Part shown: positions 7,127 through 12,863 of the stretch, one piece after another | Layout of the letters: each line of letters opens with the position of its first letter | How positions within the stretch are numbered: the first letter of the stretch is position 1 | Assembly (NCBI RefSeq): GCF_910587525.1 | Contig: NZ_CAJULS010000037.1 | Span: forward strand, 1 to 17,778 | Length of the DNA stretch: 17,778 bases | Source of the DNA: an uncultured Oscillibacter sp. | GTDB lineage: Bacteria; Bacillota; Clostridia; Oscillospirales; Oscillospiraceae | Direction of reading: 5' to 3' | The notes under the pieces: generated by a model | The model's input: the letters and a program-made list of their open reading frames with translations, nothing else | Databases searched by the model: none | What the model was told of the DNA's origin: nothing | Made by a program: the position numbers and the translations under genes

Positions 7127-8503
7127 TCAATGCGGTCCGGCGTCCTCCGCAACCCCCTGCCCCACGGACGGCATGAGTCTCTCCTTGTTTTTGAGATAGA
7201 GCAAAAATCCCGTCAAATCCGCCAGAGCCCAGCCGATGGGAATGGACCACCAGATCCCAGCCGCTCCGACCTCCGGCAGAGGGGCCAGGGTGTAGGACAG
7301 GGCCACCCGGGTGCCCAGGGAGATCACCGTCAGCACCACGGAGACGGCGGGCCGTCCCAGGGCCCTGTACAGCCCGTAGAGGAGGAACAGGCACCCGATG
7401 CCGCAGTAGAAGGGCCCCACGGTGTGGAGATAGCGGACCCCCTCGGCTACCACGGCGGTTTCACCCGGATCAATGAAGATCAAAACCAAGGGCTCTGCCA
7501 GGAGGAACAGGATCAGCGACACCACAGCGCAGTAACAGACCACCGTCCCCACGCCGCAGCGGACGCCCCGCTTGATACGGTCAGCCTGCTTCGCGCCCAT
7601 GTTCTGGGCGATAAAGGTGGAGAAAGCGTTCCCATACTCCTGCACCGGCATGTAGGCGAAGGCATCGATCTTCACACCGGCGGCGAAGGCCGCCATGACC
7701 CCGGTGCCGAAGCTGTTCACCAGCCCCTGGACCATCAGAATGCCCAGATTCATGACGGACTGCTGCATACAGGTCAAAAGGGAGTAGTTGGCGATCTCCC
7801 CCAGGCTGGCGCGCCTGACACGGAAGCGGCGAAACGCCTGCCGCAGACGCCTGTCCCGCAAAAAGGCATAGAGACCGAGTCCCAGACCGGAGACGTACTG
7901 GGCAATAATGGTGGCCGCGGCGGCTCCGGCGGTGCCGAAGGGATAGACCGCCACCAGCAGCAGATCCAGAGCGATATTCAGCGCCGTAGAGACGCCCAGG
8001 AATACCAGAGGCACCACGGAGTTGCCCAGCGCCTTCAAATAGGCGGCGAAAAAGTTGTACAGGGCGATGGCCGGAATCCCACAGAACACCAAGACCAGAT
8101 AATCCCGGGTCATCTCCGTAATCTCCCACGGGATATTCATCCAGACCACAATGGCATCCACTCCCAGAAGGGAGACGGCAGTGAGCAGAGCCGCCACCGC
8201 CGCCGTCAGCAGGGCGGAAGCCCGGAGGCCCTCCTCCAGCCGCGCCTCGTCCCGGGTACCGAAGCACAGGGAGAACACCACTCCGCTGCCCATGCACAGT
8301 CCCAGCAGCACCGAGGTCAAAAAGGTCATCAGGGCAAAGGCGGAGCCCACCGCCCCCAAGGCGGCGGAGCTGACATAGTGGCCCACCACCCAGGTATCCA
8401 CAATATTATAGCACTGCTGTAGGAGGTTCCCCAAAATCATCGGCAGCGCGAAAAAGCACATGGTGGGAAAGACGGCCCCTACCGTCAAATCTCTCTGCCT
8501 CAT
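7127..8503 (-). CDS. MATE-family multidrug/cation efflux transporter
   Basis: The 458-residue protein has about twelve hydrophobic segments and the MATE opening signature PMILGNLLQQCYNIVDTWVVG (residues 21-41, split here as PMILGNLLQQ and CYNIVDTWVVG). The second half repeats the fold (PVQEYGNAFSTFIAQNMGAK). MATE proteins export drugs or small organic cations in exchange for Na+ or H+. This one looks like the large group of uncharacterised Clostridia members, and the substrate cannot be told. The ATG at 8503 is chosen because AAGGAG lies about 9 nt upstream; a TTG at 8530 in frame overlaps that site. It appears monocistronic, with its own terminator downstream and a 200-bp gap from the antiporter gene upstream. 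Confidence 0.92.
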   Translation of the reverse strand: MRQRDLTVGAVFPTMCFFALPMILGNLLQQCYNIVDTWVVGHYVSSAALGAVGSAFALMTFLTSVLLGLCMGSGVVFSLCFGTRDEARLEEGLRASALLTAAVAALLTAVSLLGVDAIVVWMNIPWEITEMTRDYLVLVFCGIPAIALYNFFAAYLKALGNSVVPLVFLGVSTALNIALDLLLVAVYPFGTAGAAAATIIAQYVSGLGLGLYAFLRDRRLRQAFRRFRVRRASLGEIANYSLLTCMQQSVMNLGILMVQGLVNSFGTGVMAAFAAGVKIDAFAYMPVQEYGNAFSTFIAQNMGAKQADRIKRGVRCGVGTVVCYCAVVSLILFLLAEPLVLIFIDPGETAVVAEGVRYLHTVGPFYCGIGCLFLLYGLYRALGRPAVSVVLTVISLGTRVALSYTLAPLPEVGAAGIWWSIPIGWALADLTGFLLYLKNKERLMPSVGQGVAEDAGPH

Positions 8504-8534
8504 CAAAGCGCTCTCCTTCCGTATAGACAATACG

Positions 8535-8565
8535 CCTGGAAAAAATCACTGCGGTTCTTTCCAGG
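8535..8565. repeat. Inverted repeat in the MATE 5' region
   Basis: CCTGGAAA (8535-8542) and TTTCCAGG (8558-8565) are perfect 8-bp arms around a 15-bp centre, 32 bp upstream of the MATE start codon and just ahead of its ribosome binding site. I see no good -35/-10 pair here, so whether it acts as operator DNA or as an RNA hairpin is open. Confidence 0.45.
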
Positions 8566-8620
8566 CCGGCGGCACAAAACACCCCCGGAGGCCGCGGCGG
8601 CTGCCGTGTGCGTACAGGGC

Positions 8621-8659
8621 AAACGCGCCGGGGGGAGCTTTCCCGGCCTCCCCGGCGCG
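8621..8659 (-). terminator. Probable terminator downstream of the antiporter gene
   Basis: On the minus strand a perfect 10-bp GC stem, CGCGCCGGGG with CCCCGGCGCG (8624-8633 and 8650-8659), is followed by TTTGCCC. The T-run is short. Its position 44 bp after the antiporter stop and before the MATE gene supports a terminator. Confidence 0.55.
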
Positions 8660-8702
8660 CAGTTTCAGCGCTGTTCTATGGTACACAAGCTCCCTGGAAA
8701 AA

Positions 8703-10016
8703 TCAATCTCCTTTTTGCGTGGCGGAGCGTTTCTCTCCATCCGGCCGCCGTACCTTCTCACGGTTCAGCAGCTGGGCGGACACCAGATCCAATTGCTCGA
8801 TGGCCCGGTAGTTGTCTGTGAGGCTGCTCTCGTGGGGGACGGACTCCGGCTGTCCCCGGAAGACCAGCTTCAGCAAAATGGGCGTCAGCACCGCGCAGCC
8901 CACCACGGTGATGATGATAGGCGTCATCATGGCCTGGCTCATGACCCCCATGCTCAGCCCCCGGTTGGCCACAATCAGGGCCACCTCGCCGCGGCAGGCC
9001 ATGCCCGCGCCCACCTGGGCGCACTCCATCCCCCGGAAGCCGCACAGCCGGGCCCCCAGGCCGCAGCCGATGACCTTGGACAAAATCGCCGTTGCCAACA
9101 GCAGCACGGAGAAGAGAATCAGCTGCCCGTCCAGGGATGGCAGCTCCACCTTGATGCCGATGCCGGCAAAGAACACCGGCGTCAGCAGCAGATAGCTCAG
9201 GGGCTCAAATTTGGACTGAATGTACTTTGCCTTGGGAGTGGAGGCCACGATGATGCCCGCAACAAAGGCGCCAATGATGTCCGCCACGCCGAAGAACTCC
9301 TCGGCGCAGTAGGCCAGCAGCAGGCAGATCACGAAGGCAAACACCGGATAACGGCGCAGATTTTTCCCCCTGGCGTGGGAGATCATCCAGCGGAAGGCCC
9401 GAATAGCCAGGAAGGAGACCACGATGGCGAAGACGAAGAACAGTACGATCTTCACCAGCACCAGCGTCAGGCTGCCCCCCTCCCCCGCAAGGCTTGCCAC
9501 CACCGTCAGGGCGATCAGGCCCAGTACGTCGTCAATCAGGGCGGCGGCCAGAATGGTGCTGCCCACTTTGGTGTCCAGCCGGCCCAGCTCCCGCAGGGTC
9601 TCCACGGTGATGCTGACGGAGGTGGCGGTGAGGACAGTACCCAGAAACACGTTTTCCAGCATGGTGTTCCCCGGCAGCCAGCCGCACCGGCCCGCCAGAA
9701 AGCCGAAGCCCGTGCCCATGGCCATGGGCACCAGCACGCCGCACAACGCCACAAAAAAGCCGGGCTTCCCGGCGCTGCGCAGCTCCCGCAGGTCCGTACC
9801 CATGCCGGCGGTGAACAGAATGACAATGACTCCCATCTCACTGAGCTGGGAGAGGAAGGCCGTCTCCGACAGCACGTTCAGCACAGCGGGGCCCAGCACC
9901 AGACCCGCCAGCAAAGACCCCACCACCCGGGGCATCTGGAATTTGCCGGTGATAATTCCCAGGAATTTGGTACTCAGCAAAATCAAAGCCAAGTCCAGCA
10001 GATAGTGATAAGACAT
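8703..10016 (-). CDS. CPA2-family cation/proton antiporter (KefB/NapA-like)
   Basis: The protein has 437 residues: about twelve membrane segments to about residue 385, then a hydrophilic tail without a recognisable TrkA/RCK domain. The paired aspartates in AALIDDVLGL (Asp162-Asp163) are the ion- and proton-binding pair of electrogenic CPA2 antiporters. The unwound-helix segment TATSVSITVETL (130-141) precedes them. It most likely exchanges Na+ or K+ for protons to control internal pH or salt; the ion is not decidable here. The start is the ATG at 10016, with AAAGGAG about 8 nt upstream. The frame also opens 14 codons earlier without a ribosome binding site. It has its own promoter and stands as a single-gene unit. 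Confidence 0.92.
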   Translation of the reverse strand: MSYHYLLDLALILLSTKFLGIITGKFQMPRVVGSLLAGLVLGPAVLNVLSETAFLSQLSEMGVIVILFTAGMGTDLRELRSAGKPGFFVALCGVLVPMAMGTGFGFLAGRCGWLPGNTMLENVFLGTVLTATSVSITVETLRELGRLDTKVGSTILAAALIDDVLGLIALTVVASLAGEGGSLTLVLVKIVLFFVFAIVVSFLAIRAFRWMISHARGKNLRRYPVFAFVICLLLAYCAEEFFGVADIIGAFVAGIIVASTPKAKYIQSKFEPLSYLLLTPVFFAGIGIKVELPSLDGQLILFSVLLLATAILSKVIGCGLGARLCGFRGMECAQVGAGMACRGEVALIVANRGLSMGVMSQAMMTPIIITVVGCAVLTPILLKLVFRGQPESVPHESSLTDNYRAIEQLDLVSAQLLNREKVRRPDGEKRSATQKGD

Positions 10017-10084
10017 AAGGATGCTCCTTTGCTCCGCGGGACCCAACGCCTCGCGCAAACGTTTAAACTCTCGATTGTAACCAT

Positions 10085-10112
10085 ATCATAGCGTTTTCCG
10101 CCGGATTTTCAA
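10085..10112 (-). promoter_or_regulatory. Promoter of the CPA2 antiporter gene
   Basis: On the minus strand TTGAAA (10112-10107) and TATGAT (10090-10085) are 16 bp apart, giving a leader of about 60 nt before the antiporter ATG. Confidence 0.6.
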
Positions 10113-10163
10113 GTGACGATTTGCACGAAAAGTGCCTCCGCTCTTTGTGGGATTTCCGGCGTG

Positions 10164-10856
10164 TCATGTCCCTTCCAGAATTTCCCGAACCGTCAGCACC
10201 CCGCCTGCCACGGAAAAGCGCACCTCCAGACCCCCGAAACCGAAGCCGTAGACCCGGTCCGGGTCCTCCTGATAATGGGGGCGGGGGTCCTGAGCCAGCA
10301 CGCCCCGCAGGCTCTTCCGGCGGTCCGGGGGAACGCGCTCCAGCAGGTCCGGGGGAATTGCCACCTCCAGCGCCTCCCCGGCGGGGACGGCCGCAAAGCC
10401 CCCCAAAGCGTCGGGAATACAGTCGGCGTAGGGGAGATAGGGCTTGATGTCCAGCACCGGGGTGCCGTCCATCAGATCCGCCCCCCGGAGGCGGAGCACC
10501 GTCCCCCACTCCCGGGTGCGCTCCACCCCCGCCAGCCGGACGGCGGAGAGGGCAATGGGGTTGGGCCGGAAGGGAGAGCGGGTGGCGAAAACGCCCATCC
10601 GGACGTTTCCCCCCAGCCTGGGCGGGCGCACCGTGGGGGACCATTCCCGCCGCCTCGCCTGATGAAACACCCACACCAGCCACAGGTGGGAAAACCCCTC
10701 CAGCCCCCGCAGGGCATCCTCATTGCGAAACTCCGGCTCAAAGACCAGGGTGGACTCCAGGTCGTCCACCAGGCCGCTCTGCCTGGGCACACCGAATTTG
10801 GAGGGAAAGTCACTGCGGACATGGGCAATCACCCGCAGGGAAAACTCCTGGCTCAT
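10164..10856 (-). CDS. trmO: tRNA (N6-threonylcarbamoyladenosine37-N6)-methyltransferase TrmO
   Basis: TrmO (YaeB/TsaA family) uses S-adenosylmethionine to methylate t6A37 to m6t6A in tRNA-Thr-type anticodon loops. The 230-residue protein carries the family motifs: FGVPRQSGL (21-29), GVFATRSPFRPNPIALS (88-104), DIKPYLPYAD (136-145), DPRPHYQ (190-196) and YGFGFGGLEVRF (203-214). Both the N-terminal beta-barrel with the SAM site and the C-terminal domain are present, matching the E. coli-like full length. The ATG at 10856 is preceded by AAAGGA; an in-frame alternative start 12 codons upstream lacks support and lies before the conserved region. It is transcribed alone, 147 bp upstream of the antiporter gene, which has its own promoter. 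Confidence 0.93.
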   Translation of the reverse strand: MSQEFSLRVIAHVRSDFPSKFGVPRQSGLVDDLESTLVFEPEFRNEDALRGLEGFSHLWLVWVFHQARRREWSPTVRPPRLGGNVRMGVFATRSPFRPNPIALSAVRLAGVERTREWGTVLRLRGADLMDGTPVLDIKPYLPYADCIPDALGGFAAVPAGEALEVAIPPDLLERVPPDRRKSLRGVLAQDPRPHYQEDPDRVYGFGFGGLEVRFSVAGGVLTVREILEGT

Positions 10857-10918
10857 GGCACACACCGTCCTTTCTGCAGGGCCGCCCGGCAAAGGGCCGG
10901 CCCGGGCTCTTCGAAGAC

Positions 10919-10947
10919 ATTATACAAGAGCCCGCAGAAAAAGGGAA
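10919..10947 (-). promoter_or_regulatory. trmO promoter, with the -10 inside an inverted repeat
   Basis: On the minus strand a perfect TATAAT (10924-10919) lies 17 bp after a weak TTCCCT (10947-10942). The -10 sits in the centre of a 9-bp-arm inverted repeat: CGGGCTCTT (10903-10911) and AAGAGCCCG (10926-10934). Confidence 0.6.
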
Positions 10948-10948
10948 G

Positions 10949-10986
10949 AAAAAACAACGCCCCAAAGCATTTCCTGCTTTGGGGCG
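10949..10986 (-). terminator. Intrinsic terminator of the lipoprotein gene
   Basis: On the minus strand CGCCCCAAAGCA pairs perfectly with TGCTTTGGGGCG (12 bp, 5-nt loop; 10958-10969 and 10975-10986), followed by TTGTTTTTT. A second CCCTCC/GGAGGG hairpin lies between it and the lipoprotein stop at 11022. Confidence 0.92.
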
Positions 10987-11021
10987 CCGGCCCTCCACGC
11001 CGGAGGGTTCACGTGCCGGCA

Positions 11022-11378
11022 TTAAAAAACGCGGCCGTTTCGAACCATCTGGTCGTAGGTGTAGCCGTTCATCTGATTCTTGGTATAGCCGGTGGTGCCG
11101 CCGGTCAAGGCTTCTCCGGCGTCCCGGACGGCGCTGCGGGCCGCGTCGCCCACATCGTCCATGGTATCCATGGCGCCGTCCATCATGCTGCCGCCATTGC
11201 CGTCGTTGACGCCGCCGGTGACGGAGTCATCGGTCAGGCCGCCATTGCCGGCATCACCGGTCACAGAACCGTTGGTGGCGCTGTCGCCAACGCCGCCGGG
11301 CTGCTGGTCCTTGCCGCAGGCCGCCAGGGAAAACACCAGCAGCAGGGAGGTCAGCAAAAGCGCAAGACTTCTTTTCAA
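11022..11378 (-). CDS. Small secreted lipoprotein, low-complexity mature part
   Basis: The 118-residue precursor has a lipoprotein signal peptide: KR, a leucine-rich core (residues 5-16) and the lipobox SLAAC with Cys21 as the lipidated residue. The mature part is rich in Gly, Asp, Asn, Ser and Thr with loose repeats (GDSATNGSVTGD, TDDSVTGGVND), then a short helical stretch MMDGAMDTMDDVGDAARSA and a C-terminal segment GYTKNQMNGYTYDQMVRNGR. The start is a TTG at 11378, chosen because AAAGGAGG (11387-11394) lies 8 nt before it and the signal peptide begins there. The frame runs further upstream but with no such support. I do not recognise a family. It is exported and membrane-anchored; its role is unknown. 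Confidence 0.8.
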   Translation of the reverse strand: MKRSLALLLTSLLLVFSLAACGKDQQPGGVGDSATNGSVTGDAGNGGLTDDSVTGGVNDGNGGSMMDGAMDTMDDVGDAARSAVRDAGEALTGGTTGYTKNQMNGYTYDQMVRNGRVF

Positions 11379-11606
11379 CTCAGGGTCCTCCTTTGCGCGG
11401 GTAGTGTGCGCGATACCCAAAGGACCCGCCAAGGCCGCAGGAGCGGATGACCCGGCCCTGTCAGCCAACGGTATTGTCCCCGAAGGCGCACAAAAAAATC
11501 CCGGCAGTTTTTGAAATGCAAAGAGATTTTTGCCAGCGGACGGAATTGCCGCAGAGAGCATTTCCGCTGAAAAAACGGCGCTTTCCATAAAAAAAGGCCT
11601 TTTGGC

Positions 11607-11635
11607 GGTATAGAACAGGGCAAAAATGGTGTAAA
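11607..11635 (-). promoter_or_regulatory. Possible promoter of the lipoprotein gene
   Basis: On the minus strand TTTACA (11635-11630) and TATACC (11612-11607) are 17 bp apart. The start would lie near 11600, implying an unusually long leader to the TTG at 11378. Nothing closer to the gene looks like a promoter. Confidence 0.4.
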
Positions 11636-11665
11636 ATGCTAAAAAGGATTTTTTCTAAAAGAAGA

Positions 11666-11687
11666 TTTTCACAAATGTTTGTGAAAA
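11666..11687. promoter_or_regulatory. 22-bp palindrome upstream of the ptsH promoter, operator candidate
   Basis: TTTTCACAAA (11666-11675) and TTTGTGAAAA (11678-11687) are perfect 10-bp inverted repeats separated by TG. It ends 6 bp before the ptsH -35 and is centred about 52 bp upstream of the likely start. It resembles sites for dimeric regulators, but the half-sites run in the opposite order to Rex or CRP sites (TTGTGA...TCACAA). The binding protein is unknown. Confidence 0.6.
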
Positions 11688-11693
11688 ATACCG

Positions 11694-11722
11694 TTGACGA
11701 GATGGGAAAAAGCGGTTATGAT
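11694..11722 (+). promoter_or_regulatory. ptsH promoter
   Basis: TTGACG (11694-11699) and TATGAT (11717-11722) are 17 bp apart, giving a leader of about 57 nt before the HPr start codon. Confidence 0.85.
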
Positions 11723-11785
11723 GGTAACAGAAATTAACTTGACGCAGTCTGACTTGAACTTGCTGTAGAAAAGGAGAGCTGTAAT

Positions 11786-12049
11786 ATGTATACACAGGAA
11801 ATCACTGTTAATAACGAAGTGGGCCTGCATGCCCGCCCCGCCACCTTCTTTATTCAGAAGGCCAATGAATTCAAGAGCGGCATCTGGGTGGAGAAAGAGG
11901 ACCGCCGCGTCAACGCCAAAAGCCTTTTGGGCGTTTTGTCCCTGGGCATCGTAAAGGGCACTACCGTCACCCTGATCGCCGACGGCGCCGACGAGAAAGA
12001 GGCCGTGGGGGCCCTGGTGGAGCTGGTCAACGACAATTTCGGCGAGTAA
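11786..12049 (+). CDS. ptsH: Phosphocarrier protein HPr
   Basis: HPr passes phosphate from Enzyme I to the sugar-specific EIIA domains in the cytoplasm. At 87 residues it has the family length. The active-site His15 lies in GLHARPAT (13-20) and the regulatory Ser46 in NAKSLLGVLSLG (43-54), so both the PTS phosphorylation and HPr kinase control sites are present. Having His15 rules out Crh. GGAGAG lies 9 nt before the ATG. It is a single-gene unit with its own promoter and terminator. ptsI is not adjacent, unlike the usual ptsHI operon. It is the natural donor for FruA, encoded about 5 kb away. With Ser46 present it probably also takes part in CcpA-type catabolite control. Confidence 0.97.
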   Translation: MYTQEITVNNEVGLHARPATFFIQKANEFKSGIWVEKEDRRVNAKSLLGVLSLGIVKGTTVTLIADGADEKEAVGALVELVNDNFGE

Positions 12050-12069
12050 CCGTGCAACGCGCTTGATAA

Positions 12070-12097
12070 GGCGGCTTCTGCGGAAGCCGTCTTTTTT
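12070..12097 (+). terminator. ptsH terminator
   Basis: GGCGGCTTC (12070-12078) pairs with GGAAGCCGTC (12082-12091) around a short loop, one G-T pair included, and is followed by six T (12092-12097). It lies 20 bp past the ptsH stop. Confidence 0.9.
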
Positions 12098-12098
12098 G

Positions 12099-12127
12099 TT
12101 GCGTCCGGAGATGATCTGTGCTATACT
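12099..12127 (+). promoter_or_regulatory. Promoter of the DUF4234-DUF2752-uvrC operon
   Basis: TTGCGT (12099-12104) and TATACT (12122-12127) are 17 bp apart, directly after the ptsH terminator and about 35 bp before the first gene of the operon. I see no LexA-type box overlapping it. Confidence 0.65.
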
Positions 12128-12162
12128 GCACGAAGATACTTTAAAACAGAGGAGAGAGTTCC

Positions 12163-12513
12163 ATGTCCGTTCAGAGAAAGAGCATCGGTCTTTGTATTGT
12201 ACTGTCCATCGTCACCTGTGGGTTTTACAGCCTGTACTGGCTGTACTGCATGGCCGAGGACGTAAACCTGGTGACGGCCCGCCCCAACGCCCCCTCCGGC
12301 GGCCTAGTGCTGCTGCTGACCATCGTCACTTGCGGCATCTATGGCCTCTACTGGCTCTACCGCGCCGGCGACGACCTGGACCGCCAGCGGATGAACCAGG
12401 GCCAGGCGCAGGGCCACCTGGGCATTCTCTACCTGCTGCTTGCCATCTTCGGATTCAGCATTATCTCCTACGCCCTGCTGCAGTCCGAGATCAACGAGTA
12501 TGCGGCGGCGTAA
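12163..12513 (+). CDS. DUF4234-like small membrane protein with an internal repeat
   Basis: The 116-residue protein has three hydrophobic segments (about 8-28, 47-66, 86-105) and no signal peptide. Its first two segments are copies of one module: IVTCGFYSLYWLY (16-28) and IVTCGIYGLYWLY (54-66), each followed by an acidic stretch (AEDVN, GDDLD). The third (LLAIFGFSIISYALLQSEIN) looks like a diverged copy. The IVTCGIYxxYWxY pattern is that of DUF4234 family membrane proteins, whose function is not known. AGGAGAGAG precedes the ATG. The last codons overlap the start of the next gene by 14 bp. It leads a plus-strand operon ending beyond uvrC. Confidence 0.8.
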   Translation: MSVQRKSIGLCIVLSIVTCGFYSLYWLYCMAEDVNLVTARPNAPSGGLVLLLTIVTCGIYGLYWLYRAGDDLDRQRMNQGQAQGHLGILYLLLAIFGFSIISYALLQSEINEYAAA

Positions 12514-12838
12514 AACGCTCCTGGCCGGCGCGGGCTTGCTCTGCGCCGGCCTTCTCTATGGCTATGTACTAATCCCCCTGGGCCTGCGGCTGCCCTGTCT
12601 CTTCCGGCAGGTCACGGGACTGCGCTGCCCCGGCTGCGGCGTCACCGACCTGTGTCTGGGACTGCTCCACGGCCGTTTTATTCCCGGGTACAACTGGGGG
12701 CTGGTGGCGGCGGCGCCTTGGATTCCCGGACTGCTGTGGGCCGAAAAGCACCGCCCCGGTGCCGCCAGAGTCCTGGCCTGGGTGCTGGCGGCGCTGCTGC
12801 TGGCCTGGGGTGTTCTGCGAAACCTTTGGGGCATCTGA
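12500..12838 (+). CDS. DUF2752-family small membrane protein
   Basis: The 112-residue protein has two or three membrane segments and the DUF2752 core: CLFRQVTGLRCPGCGVTD (33-50) followed by GLLHGRF and an Asn in YNWGL. Three cysteines (Cys33, Cys43, Cys46) include a CPGCG motif that could bind metal or form a disulfide; the role of the family is unknown. The ATG at 12500 (MRRRKTLL) lies inside the end of the preceding gene in another frame. There is no clear ribosome binding site, so translation is probably coupled to that gene. Other in-frame starts further upstream would only add shadow sequence. The pair plausibly works together in the membrane. Confidence 0.82.
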   Translation: MRRRKTLLAGAGLLCAGLLYGYVLIPLGLRLPCLFRQVTGLRCPGCGVTDLCLGLLHGRFIPGYNWGLVAAAPWIPGLLWAEKHRPGAARVLAWVLAALLLAWGVLRNLWGI

Positions 12839-12863
12839 CACGCGTTTGAAGAGGAGGAACACC

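Larger units (their letters stand above)
11395..11785. other. Intergenic region between the divergent lipoprotein gene and ptsH
   Basis: No convincing gene is seen. The open frames here lack ribosome binding sites and family resemblance. The region holds the ptsH promoter (11694-11722), a possible minus-strand promoter for the lipoprotein (11607-11635), a strong 22-bp palindrome between them (11666-11687) and a 12-bp palindrome AAAAGGCCTTTT (11592-11603). If the minus promoter is real, the lipoprotein mRNA has a leader of over 200 nt. The half nearest ptsH is AT-rich. Confidence 0.7.

Noticed and set aside
11375..11623. Minus-strand open frames upstream of the lipoprotein
   Set aside because: They are upstream read-through of the lipoprotein frame or overlap it in another frame, without ribosome binding sites; the lipoprotein signal peptide starts at the supported TTG.
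11666..11687. Rex or CRP/FNR site at the ptsH palindrome
   Set aside because: The half-sites face the wrong way (TTCACAAA then TTTGTGAA), so I keep it as an unassigned operator candidate.
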